Positions 42,839 to 56,762 of a stretch of DNA of 64,000 bases are shown in pieces. The notes beneath the pieces were generated by a model. The model saw only the letters and a program-made list of their open reading frames with translations. It was not told the DNA's origin and searched no databases. Origin of the DNA: Apophysomyces variabilis (Eukaryota > Mucoromycota > Mucoromycetes > Mucorales > Mucoraceae). Numbering within the stretch: the first letter of the stretch is position 1; each line of letters begins with the position of its first letter. The stretch spans positions 1-64,000 of the forward strand of contig MZZL01000404.1 of assembly GCA_002749535.1 (NCBI GenBank), written 5' to 3'. Position numbers and translations under genes: made by a program.

Positions 42839-44316
42839 ATGGCAGCAAAACAAGCCTCTGATAGCGAAGAACGCTCTAGCACCGAGAGAGTAAGTGATAT
42901 CCTGAGAAGAAGTAAAATAGTGTAGGTATCGCTTATCAAATTTTTATGTTTACCTAGCCTGATAACTTTCACGTTGTCCCTTCAACATACGATGACAATG
43001 AAGACGACCATCGACAACTGATCTCGGGAGAAGAAGAGCATCTCCTACCTGGAACAGCGCAAGAAGACGAGGAAGACGAAACACTTCCTCCAGAACCGAT
43101 AAAGTGGCATCCTGCATTGGTCATGGTGGGCAACCTGATAATGACAATATGTCGGCCAATATTCAGAATCGTATTTGCTCCAAGAGCACAACGCACAGCA
43201 ATCAAGACTATTGTTGTTGCCATCACAGTAGCCTGGCTTATTATGACAAGCGTTGCAGCATACTTAATGTTCTATCGGCGATACGTACCAAAGATTACAC
43301 ATATTGAACCGATTTGGTTCCAATACGATTCATATCCTGTCCCGACCGACTTCGTTGACCTTTCTGCAGGTGCCAAAAATTACGCAGTAAGCACTTCCTA
43401 CTTCGATAATATACATGTCAGTTAAATGATCAAACTGGTCAGCCGCTTAGGCACGAACAAGCATACGATGTTTCAGTTCGTCTTCATGTACCCACTTCTG
43501 ACATCAATTTCGACATCGGTAATTATTTTGAATTAGATGAACCCAAAATATGCTTTCTGATTACTCATTCTTGTGATGTTCGGATGAAGGTAACTTCATG
43601 GTCACTGTTGACCTTCAAACGACAAATGGGACATCGCTTATGTACTCAAGTCGACCGGTAAGTGTAATTGGATAACGCTGGCATCGGGATTTTGAACTAA
43701 CAGGTTTTGACAAAAGGCTATTTTACGATACCAATCTGGCGCACAGAGAATATTGCATGTTTTTGCCAAAGCACTTCCATTACTCGTAGGACTAGCTGAA
43801 GAAAGTCAAACAGTCATTATCCCAATGATGGAAGGATACATGGAAAACAAGGTACGTTAGAACGAATTGATCCAAACACTAAACTAAGCTCATCATGTGT
43901 CCAGGCATACCCGATGACAAAAGCAAAGGTGACTTTGTCCAGTTCGCGTGTACAAGTATATGATGCTCAATTACGAGTCATTGCTGATTTCCGTGGTCTA
44001 AGGTAGGTTAAGAGAGGAAATAGAGTGTGAAAAAGGAAACAATGAGAGGAGAACCTGATGACAACTTGCTTTAAGGTACCACATGTATCATCATCGTATA
44101 CCCACAGCTATTACGTTTATTGTTTTATTTGCTGTCATTGAACTTATCTTTGCAGCCATTGCTTGGAAATCATTTGGGCAAAATGTCTGGAACAAACTAC
44201 ATGCTGCTTTTGAGCAACTTCCTGGAGAACCATTAGAATTGGAGGATGAACGCACAGATACCAGCATCGATGAAGTTCGCGCAACACCATCAGACGATGG
44301 ATCTGCTGATGAATAA
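42839..44316 (+). CDS. Seipin (lipid droplet biogenesis protein)
   Basis: Seven exons (42839-42889, 42958-43386, 43422-43518, 43590-43657, 43717-43851, 43905-44002, 44076-44316) give 372 residues in phase. Two membrane helices are present: IVVAITVAWLIMTSVAAYLMF near residue 130 and ITFIVLFAVIELIFAAIAW near residue 320. Between them lies the luminal seipin domain with YDVSVRLHVPTSDINFDIGNFMV, then LVGLAEESQTVIIPMME, then LRVIADFRGLRYHMYHHR. This is the core family pattern. Seipin forms ring oligomers at ER to lipid droplet contacts and controls droplet size. The N-terminal cytoplasmic part is acidic. Confidence 0.92.
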
Positions 44317-44943
44317 AGCATCAAGGCATACTACGAAGTGCATATGGATAAGTCATATTTGATCATATCCTGGGATAAAACGAAAATATAACAGCAATGT
44401 ATATGTATTATAAGTGGTTACTTTTGCTGGTCAAATGCATGATGTCTTGGGCGATATGGTTGCCATGAGAACAGAAACCTTACTTGATAGAAAGCGAGTC
44501 AATGATCGCTATTTGCTATTAACCTTCATTTCTTCAGCATGTACAACCGATTCAAAATCATATGCTACTGTTTTGTTTCTCACTGTTGTACTAAGGCTGA
44601 AAATGAAGCGTAGCATTCGAGGTGTTCATCAAAAGAAAATTGTTATTGTACTGGGAATCTATTCTAGTGGAAGTCTCCATTTTATAACAGAGAAGAAATG
44701 TGTTAGTTCACTAAATACTGAATGGTCTGTTATCTATCTGAAAATTATGCTAAGCAATATCGTGAGGAAAGTTGTATTTACCCAATGGGCTAAAATTATC
44801 CCCAGAGCAAAGAAAAACTAAATTAAGTAACAGGTACCTAAATAGAGAAATAGGTTGCTCCAGTAACGAACAAACTACGAGTATATATATATTCACATAC
44901 GTATGCTAGAAAGAGAAAAGGAAGACATTCTGCCAATCATCCT
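44317..44943. other. Intergenic region; one unsupported ORF
   Basis: About 630 bases after seipin. A 135-codon frame at 44414-44821 has no recognisable motif and unremarkable composition. The first part should be the seipin 3' UTR. Confidence 0.4.
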
Positions 44944-45199
44944 ATGGAACTACAGCCTGCTCAAAATACAGAAGTTCCCCCTCCTCCATATGACAGTGCT
45001 GAAGGCGATACTCCCCCGTTGTATCAGCCAGCATCCGATCCGCAATTTGCCGTCGACGACGATACAAACGCCTGTGCCACAACGCCTGAAGCCGAAATGT
45101 GCGAGCCAATGTGCCTATCCTTGTAAGTATGAAAACTGTGCATAAAGAGAAGAATCTCATACGTTATTTAGGTTAACCATTTTTATTGCATGTTTCTGA
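44944..45199 (+). CDS. Small PPxY-containing membrane-tail protein
   Basis: Two exons (44944-45122 and 45172-45199) give 68 residues. The N-terminus has VPPPPYDSAEG, a PPxY motif for WW-domain proteins such as Rsp5-type ubiquitin ligases, then PPLYQPAS. The C-terminus is a cysteine-rich hydrophobic tail (CEPMCLSLLTIFIACF), which could be a membrane anchor, lipidated or not. The intron has a GTAAGT donor and a TTTAG acceptor. It is too short for confident gene calling; a small Rsp5 adaptor is one idea. Confidence 0.45.
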
Positions 45200-45645
45200 C
45201 ACTCCATTGCTTGTTTGCTTGTGTAAAAACTATGTACTTCTTGTTGTTGTAAATAATTGTTATTGCATTTTCACATACGTACCATTATAAACTGTCAATT
45301 AGGTTTTCAAAGACGGAATTACGCGATGCGTTATCTACAGTTTATACGTAGCCATGGAGTCATGAAGCAGATCATTTCGAAATAACCCCAGATAGCTCTG
45401 GCGAGAGAAAGTACTATAGTGCGTTAGCAAAGTCTCTTTAAAATTCATCATTGAGATATTTCGATTTCGGTTCACTCACTAAAGAAACAGAACAGTAGTT
45501 GGGCAAAATTGCATATACAAAAGTATGTCGCTCTTCAACCGGTTCTCTGATTTTTATTCGCTCAATATCATGATCATTATCATCTTTATGACATGTGTGA
45601 ACTGCTCCTCTAAGATGCAAAAATGATAGGACAAAAGCGTCACGA
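45200..45645. other. Intergenic region between convergent genes
   Basis: About 450 A/T-rich bases between the PPxY ORF and the stop of the aspartic protease. It should hold 3' UTRs. No gene seen. Confidence 0.45.
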
Positions 45646-47145
<1,500 letters not shown>

Positions 47146-48445
47146 TTAAGCAGTTACTCAGTAACAAAAAAAAAGGCACAAAGCCCGGTCATCCTGCTTA
47201 AAACTTAAGCACTTCAAATTCCAAAACTCCGACTTTCGTGCGTTCATCTTCGGCTTGCCCTTATCCGTTTTAATCTACTTTATTCACTCGCAAATCAGAA
47301 ACCACAGCAAGAGCCTTAACTGTTCATATAAGCGTTATAAGAGAACAAAAATCATCCAGAAAGCTATCGTAAATGGGAATTAAAATGAAATAAGTGATTG
47401 GTTTTCTGAGCAACACCCATTTGTAATCAACTAGAAACAGGTTTTCACCGTTCTTTATCTTAATTCACTTACATATACATAAAAGAAATGATCATTGTAG
47501 CAGTGAAATAAAGAAATGGATAACTGATTGTTTCCATGTATTACATCGTGGATGATAGTGGATGATATGGAACATTACCCTGCGGACGGGCAAAAGAAAT
47601 AAAACGACGACTCAGAAGTCTCTGCGTTTCCGAACTTCATGTAGAGTAATCTCTTCTACGGACCTCTTCTTCCCCAAATACTACTTTCTCCGGATTTTCT
47701 TGGCACGGCGGTAAGTGCGCACTGTGCACTACTCTATCTTCGTTGCTATAACTCTCCCCGACGCTCCAGAGGTCAACCTCCTCACCTAACGCCGCATCCT
47801 CTCCTTTTACCGCATCGATGCATTGCCCGACTATTTCCTATACAAAATATAAGATATGGGTACAATTACAATTCTGTTCGATTACTTTTCCCTTCCACAT
47901 TAGGAGCAAGGTCCGTAATACATCGTCAAACCCGGTCACTGATGCCGGTATGTATACGATTCGGATCTGCGTACTATGCAGATGTACCCTGCAGGAAAGT
48001 CCATTCTGTGCCCTTGTTACCGCAGGACCTATGGCACCTATTAGCAAGCATATACTACCTAAGTATCTAAATATACCTGAATGTAGAAAATACAGTGGAC
48101 TCTCATTAATATCAATGTCTCTGTTCCTTCAAGTATCTTGAAAATAGTGTGTGTAGTGTAGGCCGAATCTGTCGATGGCAGCTCGGTAGGCGATCTCTTT
48201 GACTGCGCATCTTAACGCTGCACTTTGTGTTTGGCTTTTCCCTGGAGAAGAGCGCATCGTGTACCAGGTAGTTGACGACACCACAGCAACAAACAACCAT
48301 GGATGACATATGCCTTTTGATCATGACCGGTACGCCCACGATTTCGCCAGAGGTTGTTGCATGGGCAATGGACTTTGCATCGTCAAAAAACGTCATTCCT
48401 CGATAAAAAGAAGGCCTGCAACATGATTCTCAACAAGGCCATGGT
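47146..48445. other. Intergenic region; no gene seen
   Basis: About 1.3 kb upstream of the protease gene. The first few hundred bases should be its promoter. The rest has only short frames in A/T-rich sequence, and the end grades into the repeat relic at 48446. Confidence 0.45.
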
Positions 48446-49116
48446 ATGGACGACGATACAGCTTACTTCGCTGTCACCATCATGCTCGACTGGTTCCCGC
48501 GCCTTCCTTCAATGCAAGCTTCTGACAACACATGTGCCATTGAATACACCTTCATCCACATGTACCTCGACGCGCTCCTGACCAACATCTTCAGTTCAGA
48601 TCCTATTTTTCACAAAGACTGGTCAAATGGCACATTAGTGTCATCGCGAGCAGCAGCTGATATGTTCAAGCCGAACTGGGTCGAGTCCATGCGCCCTTGG
48701 TTTGCGCGTTTTGATCTCGGCGTCTGCGAGGTCAAACCCGAAGGCAAACTAAACCCTGGTGCCGTCTCTGACAAGGTCAAACCTGACCTCGAAATACAAG
48801 CCATGCCATGATCAACATAGTCATTGCCCAGGATTTGGACGAACCACGTGTCTCTGGCATCTTGGTTAAAGGCTTTACCCTTGAGACATATATAATGGAT
48901 CGCCAGCATCTTCCGGTGTACCGACATGTTTTGCTTGACTCTGTGACCTTGCCAAGTTGTATGACCTCGTTCTTTCTTTTTCCATCTGTCTTGCGCTGCC
49001 TTCTCCAAATCATGCTAGACATACCATGCTTGTCGCATTGGCAGCGAGCCATTGCCACATTTGGAGTGTTGCGCTTTTCAAGAGGCAGTGTCGCCAAGAG
49101 TATTCCACATGGATAA
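48446..49116 (+). pseudogene. Fragment of a repeated Mucoralean-type ORF
   Basis: A plus-strand frame (48446-48811) contains IEYTFIHMYLDALLTNIFSSDPIFHKDW and RFDLGVCEVKPEGK. The next part (NIVIAQDLDEPRVSGILVKGFTLETYIMDRQ, then FLFPSVLRCLLQIM) is in another frame from about 48808, so a frameshift separates them. I recall this pattern (an SxxF-type N-terminus, an EVKP block, then G-x-x-V-x-GF and LPSVL-xx-LLQ) from abundant ORFs of unknown function in Mucorales genomes. It is broken here. Confidence 0.5.
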
Positions 49117-49410
49117 ATCAATGTCGTTATTGTCGTCGGTCAAAGTTCCAATTTTTCCTTTGCTTCATCGGTTTGATCATCGTTCGACTCCTCATCTTCA
49201 GCCACATTTCCATGTCCACTGTACACCGAGCCATCTTGCTCGTAGATAATTTATTTTTTTGCTGCATATTGAGCTAAAAAGAAAATAAAAGAAATATGTC
49301 CCTTCCTGGAGCATTCAGACTCTGATTAATTCATGTGGAACACTCTTGGGCGACACTGCCTCTTGAAAAGCGCGACACTCCAAATGTTGCAATGGCTCAT
49401 GGCCTGCTAA
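49048..49410. repeat. Imperfect inverted repeat, arms about 75 bases
   Basis: The left arm at about 49048-49118 (with TTTGGAGTGTTGCGCTTTTC) and the right arm at about 49335-49410 (with GAAAAGCGCGACACTCCAAA) are imperfect reverse complements, separated by about 215 bases. The left arm overlaps the end of the relic ORF, and the right arm abuts the Tc1 fragment. Confidence 0.6.
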
Positions 49411-49640
49411 TAGCCCAGACATAAGCCCAATTGAGAATGTCTGGGATCATGTGCACTATCGAATGAGGTGCAGAATACCCTTGCCGATGATATAAAAAGT
49501 TTGGAAGCGATTATATTGGAAGAGTGAAACAATATCACTACCCAGGGATCTATGATATATTGCGGCAATATGCCAAACCGTATATTCCTGCTACGGTCAG
49601 CCCTTGGACGGTACTAAAGAGCCAATCGCATTAAATTGAG
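49328..49640 (+). pseudogene. Tc1/mariner transposase C-terminal fragment
   Basis: Plus-strand reading around 49405 gives NSPDISPIENVWDHVHYRM, which is the DDE_3 third catalytic block (SPDxxPIExxW). Further C-terminal coding lies downstream to about 49640 in broken frames. Nothing of the first two catalytic blocks was found nearby. It is unrelated in position to the Tc1 relic at 14397-15400. Confidence 0.7.
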
Positions 49641-51289
49641 ACCTCAAAGGTAGTTTTTGCAGACTTTTGTTAGTGGTCCGGGTAGATAGAGTTGCCTGAA
49701 TGAGGGAAGGACACAATCAAAAACCCTTACGGAGTCAGTCTTCCTCTTCAAGTTTTAACAACAATCATTATTCATTCACCGTAGGAAATGCAGAAAATTC
49801 TGCATATTCTGTCGATGTACCACGTAGTGCTTAGATCGACCTTGAGCTAGACTTAATAGGGAAAACTTTGCGTAGCGTCGTGCTCTAACCACATGCGTTT
49901 TACAGAAACCTTATGCAAAGTCTAGAAATATGATGTCTTCTGCAAAACATTCAGAAAAACATTCCCGAAGCCCTTTAACCGTTTACTTGCTCGCCTTGTT
50001 CACTGTCTTATGATTCCTTTGTCGGTGGCTTCCCTAATTACTGCCTTCGACGTGAGATCGCAAATGTATTTCGCGTGACGCTGTATATTATGACATAAGA
50101 ATGTTGTAATTACACCTCCTTTCTGGAGCTCTTGTCATCATTACATCGTGTACCATGACGAATGGTCACACTTCGCTTGAAGGCGTATGGAGGTCATGTG
50201 GTAGAGGCTGACCAAAGTTTGGCTCTCTTAGTCAACGGCATAGAAGCGAAAAACAGAACACGTACTTTTCCACGATAGTCATCTTGGAAGGATGGGATCA
50301 CAAAACTCCCCCTTACCCCTTGTACTTGGAAAGAGCTTCATGCAACAGCTGGATTTGTGATAGCAGCATAGTCTATAAGTTTCTAAGCGTGATTCTTTGA
50401 AGTAGAACAGACCAGTCATAGTCAGCAATTCAAGATTCTACCCAGTAAGTAAATCCATTAGGTTACACGTGGGAAACCCTGGGAGTCAAACGAACGCAAC
50501 GGTCCAGGTCAAAGGCAAGCTAGAAATCAAGGATATGAACGAGCAGCATGCCATTGCTTTTTCATGGTTAGTCATATGCAATGGCATATGATGGCGCTAC
50601 GGTTTCTTGGAAACTGTAATTGGATGCTACTAATGCTCAAGACTAGGAGAAAACAATGGCGAGTTCGGACTAAGCATATTATGTAGCACAGACTTAAACG
50701 TTCTACTTACATTTCCTACAGCAAGCATATCAACCCTTTCCGTACATTCTCTATGTAATTTAGCATGCTATGACAACAACATGCCATTTGTCTTATGTGC
50801 CTTCGCTTTTATAAAATGGTCAGAAAACGACAAAGCTTGCAACGTAGTGGCCCCATAGATATTTTCTCTGGTTATGTGCGGTTCAGCAAGGTAAATGCGC
50901 GAAACTATATGTAGTACGTTACTTTAATGCATAGCGGCTATAACAAGGTTAGTGTGCTGATTAACACCTTTCCATTACAGATACTCTATACTGAGTCTGG
51001 AATCTGCTTTAACGTGCTCATTATAACTTTGTATACAATACGAACTGATGCCATTTGCCATGAGTACAATTTGCTAAAATAGTTCTAATGGTAGCCTCCC
51101 ACATCTACCAACTTATCTGCTTTGTTCAGGGGTCAGCAGATTGTGTCGGTTATATTACGGGTCAGATGTGCTTAAAACCGATCCGTCTAAAACTTAGTCG
51201 GTTATGGGTCGGGTCATGGAAGCGGTGCACCCGTTCAGGAACATATTTAAAGAACAAAGTTTTATCGCGTTTTTCCTCTTTCTCTAACC
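49641..51289. other. Intergenic region; no gene seen
   Basis: About 1.65 kb with short frames only. It should contain the promoter of the dioxygenase gene at its right end. The sequence looks like aged repeat DNA, but nothing could be named. Confidence 0.4.
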
Positions 51290-52664
51290 ATGATCTCTAG
51301 CCGTCTGCTTAAGTCCACTGCTCGCCCTTTCATTGTCAGGTCATTCATTCAATCCACCTCGTTTCGCTCACAGAGCACTGTTGCGGTGACCAATAGTGAT
51401 CAAGATGCACTTCATATCAAGACCCCCAATGGGAACGGTATCTACAGCTACCTTTGGCTAAGGGATAATTGCCGTTGCGAGAAATGCATTCATCCAAGTA
51501 GCCGTCAGAAGCTGCATTCATCTGCTGCTATACCCCTAGATATTGCACCCTCTTCTGTTAGAATCACTGGAGATATGGCCGAGATCGTCTGGAATAAGCC
51601 ATTACGCCATCAGTCTAGCCAGGACAAGCATATTAGTCGATACCCATTATCCTTCCTAGGGCGCTATGCTTCCCGCCAGACATGTGAATCGTTTCGGTTC
51701 AACCACATTGCACCACAAACGTGGAATCGAGACGAATACAAGCTAGACTGGGTGGACTACAATGATTACATGACAACGGATGCAGGCTTGCATAAGGTGG
51801 TCCAGCGGCTCTATAATCGTGGACTCGTCTTTCTCAAAGGCGTTCCCACCGTAGAAAACTCTGTAACACAGGTAGCGGAACGCATTGGACCCATCCAAGA
51901 AACTTTTTATGGTCGTGATTTTGATGTTAAAGATTTGGCCAATACTACCAATATCGCCTATACTAGCTTCAATTTGGGCGTTCATATGGACCTTATGTAA
52001 GTTGCGTAGAAATTGTCTTTGATGTATAGTAGCTAACGATATGTTTTGCCGGAAAGGTATCATGACAACCCCCCTGGAATTCAGCTGCTTCATTGCCTGA
52101 AAAACAGTGTAACGGGGGGAGCAAGCACCTTTGTCGATTCCTTAAGAGCTGTTGAATTACTGAAAAAGAACTTCCCGCAAGATTATGAGATATTGAAAGA
52201 AACGCCAGTGACGTTTCACTACGTTAACGATGGCCATCATCAGTATCGGCGCCGCCCGACGATTGTCGTTGGTGAAGACCACAGTGGGCCAGCGTGGGAT
52301 GTGGGTGTGAACTATGCACCCCAATCGTTTGGACCCATGGATCATCTTTCGCCAGCGCAAACAAAAGCATTCTATGCTGCATTCCAACGTTTTGCTGACC
52401 ATATTGAAGACGGTCGTCTTCGTTACGAAATCACCTTGCAACCGGGACAATTAGGTTAGACAATTTTGTTTTGTTTTCTTACATCAGATAACTCACATCC
52501 CATTTACAGTCATGTTTGCCAACCGACGTATTCTGCATGGACGTACTGAGTTCGATCCTACCAGCGGAGATCGTCATCTGAAAGGAACTTATGTTGCGCT
52601 GGACTCTCTCAAGGATAAACTCCGTGTTCTCTGCAATAAATATGGGTACGACGCGTCAGTGTAG
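51290..52664 (+). CDS. Gamma-butyrobetaine dioxygenase-like protein, copy 1
   Basis: Three exons (51290-51996, 52057-52454, 52510-52664) give 419 residues. An N-terminal arginine/serine-rich stretch fits mitochondrial import. Next is the small Cys domain (YLWLRDNCRCEKCIHPSSRQKL) typical of carnitine-pathway dioxygenases, then the TauD/TfdA fold. The iron ligands are visible as GVHMDLMYHDNPPG (H-x-D) and the distal histidine in NRRILHGRTEFDP. The enzyme class uses Fe(II) and 2-oxoglutarate to hydroxylate gamma-butyrobetaine to carnitine. The IHPSSRQ motif favours this over trimethyllysine dioxygenase. It is the paralog of the gene at 59092 with identical intron positions. Confidence 0.88.
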
Positions 52665-53309
52665 AGCTGGCAGATATTGCAAGCTTACTTCACATTTATC
52701 TGCGAATATAATATTATCTATCAGGAGGACACATGTTCTTAATAAATCTGATCCCGCATTCCTGCGGAAAAGCCGAATGCTACAGGAGTTGCCGCAAGTA
52801 TGCATTGACATAGTTTTTTGACTGTATAAACGTCTTTTGTACATGCTATCAAGCTAGTGGCTTACAAAGACCGATACACTGGGACAAAATAGTTTGATGT
52901 TGATATAGCAGGTAAATGTTATGGGCAGCGCTCGCTCAAGCTATTGTATTTCCAAATTGCTTATGCCACTCAGACATGTTCAGCATAAGTTTCGTATATG
53001 GTTATTTATAGTTCTGTTCTATAACCGATAGCATTTGCACCCTACAATAGAACATTACAAAGTCTTTATGACAGTCTTCGATGAGCATTGCATTCCTCAT
53101 TCACAACGATACCATTACAGACAACCTTCTTCTTATTGTATTAATCGTTGCCCTGCTTTTTTTTGTCCGCCCAGTTCTTTAATCCTTACTTTTTCTTGGC
53201 TCAATATGCACTCTGTGTGGTTCTTACAGCGAATGTGAACTAGGGCCAATCAAATCTCCGCCAGCGTACTGTATGAAACTCGTGTCAACCGCATCGAGCG
53301 TGAATCACA
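52665..53309. other. Intergenic region
   Basis: About 640 bases holding the 3' UTR of the dioxygenase and the promoter of the zinc-finger gene. No other coding signal seen. Confidence 0.45.
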
Positions 53310-55147
53310 ATGTTCGACCACCTACCACTTGTAGATCTGACATTAGATCCGAATGTCTTGAACAGTATGACTGGATCACTGTTTTCATTATTCGTGTGTT
53401 AATATCATGCAACAGTCTTCGCGCCGCTCGTTCAACTGACTCCGTATAGCATCCATGCGGTCGATCGATCTAAATTCGCCAACCCAAGTACTCAACATAT
53501 CCCAGTAGCAAAACCAGTACCTTTGCCAGAAAAAAATGCAGCGCCGAATCTGTATTGCGCTGCTTGTAAGAAGAAGTTTAGCAACGAAGCGACGTGGCAA
53601 AACCATCTCAAAAGCGCAAAGCACATTGCCAATGAGAAAAAAGGAGCAAAGAGCAATAAAGGTGAGATCGCGTTGAATGGACAACGACGCTGGAAGCTAA
53701 GAGTAAGAAACAGCACAGTCCAATAAGCCAAAACAGATAGTGGCTGATAAAGACCCTGTCGATCCCAAAATCGAAGGTACTGGCAGCAACATGCACCTTA
53801 TGTATTGATCACTGAATACATGATCCAGATGCACTAGCTCACCTGAAGAAAATGCCAGATAAACCGAACGATATAGCGGGCCTAATCCATACCTACTGGG
53901 ACATATCTAAACGTCAGTAAGCAGATAGGGGTGAATGTATGTATTCACCATTTCTCCAAAGTGTTCTTTAGTTCCGCTAGACCACGGCAAACAGCGGAAT
54001 CATTAGATCAATTCATCAAGTTTCTGAAGAGTTCGCCCAGTGACGTTGACGCTATCGCATCTACCACATGTCTGGCGCAACTGGCACTTGCTCGGCTATT
54101 ATATATTTATCACGCCAATACTAGCCTAAATCACGCTCGCACACTTGCATTAGAAGTAATAAGCAACGGCCTCAACATAAATTCTACCGCAGTATTAGAC
54201 ATGTCAAAGGTACTAATCATCCTGTCAGCTTGATATTCAAACACTCTACCCATAGAAATGCGATCGAATCGATTATCGAGATTTATTGGACGGATGTAGA
54301 CAGATCACCTTGCATTGTCGGGCAGACGAGAAGTTACCGCCGGTTAGCGTGCTTCTAGAAGCAGGAAGTATGTTTGCACAGAAAGGGGATGGGAAGGATC
54401 AATTTATAGCGGACGATGCAAGTCTTGGCGCAGAAAAGATCGCCATTGTTCTGTTTAGCATGGCTATCACTGCTTCTGAACCCGAAGAAAGGTAAAAGGA
54501 GAGACCGGAATTTTCATAGAAGAACACCAGTTTAATTTTATGATATAGAATGCAGAAAGATAAATACTTCCAACATGTTATCGATGTATGACGCGGAAAA
54601 TGAATGTAATTCAGCATTAATCTGTCTTGGTAGATATACGAGAATATGGGGCTTGTACCTAGAGCACTCGATGTGCGCTTTTTATGGGCAGAAACTTCGA
54701 TGGGTAGATCAAATAACACCTTAGCATTATGGAACATGTTTATATCGCTCTTGGTCGCACTTGAAATAGGTTTCTTGTACCCAAGAGGTCCTTGTTGAAT
54801 ACTAAATATAACGTAGATGATCAAGTTCGAGCTGACAACATCCGAGCTCGTATCATAAACCTTATTAACGGAGAGACACGACTTTACTTTCCGGATCTGA
54901 AGGTAACTAGAGAATAAACGGACTGACGGTGTGGCTGACGACATGATAGCTATTGTTAGACATTGCTTCTGCATATCGAAGCTTGGATCTAGCGCGATTG
55001 CAAGGTACGCTTTCTCATGAGGTAGATTACGTTGCGTTGCTACTGCAAACTCCTTTGCAGTCCAGTCTATTGTTAGAAAAGGTGACACGTGAAGAACAGG
55101 AGCGACGGAATATCATAGAGCGTTTGCGGCAATTAGTAAATATTTAA
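53310..55147 (+). CDS. C2H2 (U1-type) zinc-finger protein with helical C-terminus
   Basis: Ten exons (53310-53364, 53416-53661, 53741-53776, 53829-53916, 53972-54209, 54256-54491, 54549-54585, 54634-54769, 54817-54902, 54950-55147) join without phase errors to 451 residues, a strong argument that the gene is real. Near residues 65-95 LYCAACKKKFSNEATWQNHLKSAKH is a U1-type C2H2 finger, the kind that often binds RNA or works in ribosome assembly. The remaining part is helical, with TPR-like pairs (STTCLAQLALARLLYIYHAN and AYRSLDLARLQGTLSHEVDYVALLL). I do not recognise a named ortholog. The first exon (MFDHLPLVDLTLDPNVL) has a GTATGA donor. Confidence 0.82.
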
Positions 55148-55528
55148 TTTTGGTTCTATAGCACTTAAAGCTTAATCATTATGGTGCCATCTTGTAAATC
55201 TTTGACTTACAAGATCCAGGTTTATACCAATGTCTCGCAGCATTTCCTCTAGTGAGAGTGGCACTTGTAGACTATGAATAAATATTGCTTTTATTATGCA
55301 TGATTTAGTGGTAAAGCGAGAAATCTATTAGAGTTGGAAAGTACACGAGCAATCGAGATTGCTAGTAGCAAAACAAGCATTTGGCTAAACCAGTCGAATC
55401 ATGCGCTACCTAGTATGTCATTGCAAGACCGTCCTCCTATTGCCTTTCTATCTTTCGGACTGTAACTCTTTATATCTGACGGCCACAATTAAATCAGTTA
55501 CAGGATTGTATTACTCATCGACTGAAGA
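55148..55528. other. Intergenic region upstream of the PPTase gene
   Basis: About 380 bases between two plus-strand genes. No gene seen; it should hold the 3' UTR of one and promoter of the other. Confidence 0.45.
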
Positions 55529-56579
55529 ATGAGTACCATTGCAAACATCGAACTATTAGCCTTCAATGTGAAGAATGTGTTCGATGATGACAAAGTATAC
55601 TTCATTTCGAAAGTGATTATGGGGCACTAATAATGAGCTGAGTATAGTTTGAACAAGTTTTGCAATGGCTACCAATGGAGGAGCATGCAGCCGTTCGCAG
55701 GTTCAAGTGGGCGAAGGACAGATACCTGGCTTTGGGTAGCTACTTGTTACGCCGTTACTTTTTTTCCCATAAACTGGGTATCCCTTGGTACGAAGTGGAA
55801 TTTCGACGTCTAACAGGCGGAAAACCAGTTGTAGTAAGTACTGTCAACCCTACAACAGCGAACCATTGATTTGGTTGGAGTACAGGTACACAGCGATAAG
55901 CAATGGATCGATTACAATATTTCTCATGAAGGTCATTGGGTTGTCTTTGCTGCCACGTCGCAACCGAGGTTACATGTCGGCATCGATGTGGTCCAACTAA
56001 ACGTGCCAACAAACGAATCTGTGGACAGTTTTATCAGCAGTTTCCAATCTCAGGTACACCATATGATTCCCAAGAAACGGGATGGGTAGGTAGCTGATCG
56101 GATTATTGCTAGCTCACCAGCGAGGAAATGCGACTGCTGACAGAACACCCGGATCGTAAACTGCAAGTTTTCTCCGAGATATGGGGTTGTAAAGAAAGTT
56201 ATGTAAAAGCACTTGGTGTGGGTTTGTCACTAGAATTGGACAGAATTGGCTTTGAGAACACGAATGAGGTAAGAGGCCACAGTTATTCTGTCGATCAGAG
56301 TGATCACATATCCTGGATTAGGGGGAGAACCGGCGGATTCGCCTAAAATTGGACGGTGTCATCCAGCCAAATTGGTACCATCATCTTACTTATCTAGACA
56401 GTAACACGCCGGTAGTCCTCTGCTGCGGTTACAAAGATCTATCCATGCAGATAGAATCAAACGATTTTGAAACATTCTTTCGGACTACGCACCAACTCGG
56501 TGAATGTATAACCATAGATTGCTCATGCTATACATTTGTCACATTGAATGATATCCAACAAAAGATGAAGAATTGTTAG
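55529..56579 (+). CDS. Sfp/Lys5-type 4'-phosphopantetheinyl transferase
   Basis: Five exons (55529-55594, 55648-55833, 55886-56053, 56113-56268, 56322-56579) give 277 residues in phase. Motifs in order: FRRLTGGKPV and IDYNISHEGHWVVFAA (the first conserved block), LHVGIDVVQL (the metal-binding GxD), and VFSEIWGCKESYVKALGVGL (the W-xx-KE-xx-xK block that binds coenzyme A). The enzyme moves the phosphopantetheine arm from coenzyme A to carrier proteins. In fungi one such enzyme serves lysine biosynthesis and secondary metabolism. The exon 2 donor could be at either of two nearby GT sites. Confidence 0.92.
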
Positions 56580-56762
56580 ATAATATTTCTTGGGAAACGC
56601 AAGTGCGGTGCGGTTAAAATTCTAACTCATATTTATTCAAGCAACACAGAAAGTTATAGTATTGAATGACATACGGAAGCATAACATGTCAATTTGTCGT
56701 TAATAAGAATTATGGTATTCGGTCGAAATATAGTAAATTAAGAAGAGTCTGTTAAGGAAAGA
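56580..56762. other. Short gap between convergent genes
   Basis: About 180 A/T-rich bases separate the phosphopantetheinyl transferase and lipase stop codons. It should hold both 3' UTRs. Confidence 0.5.

Noticed and set aside
44414..44821. 135-residue ORF after seipin
   Set aside because: No motif and no splice or neighbour support.
49048..49118. Minus-strand ORF at 48777-49121 as a gene
   Set aside because: Its N-terminal part is the inverted-repeat arm read in the wrong direction.
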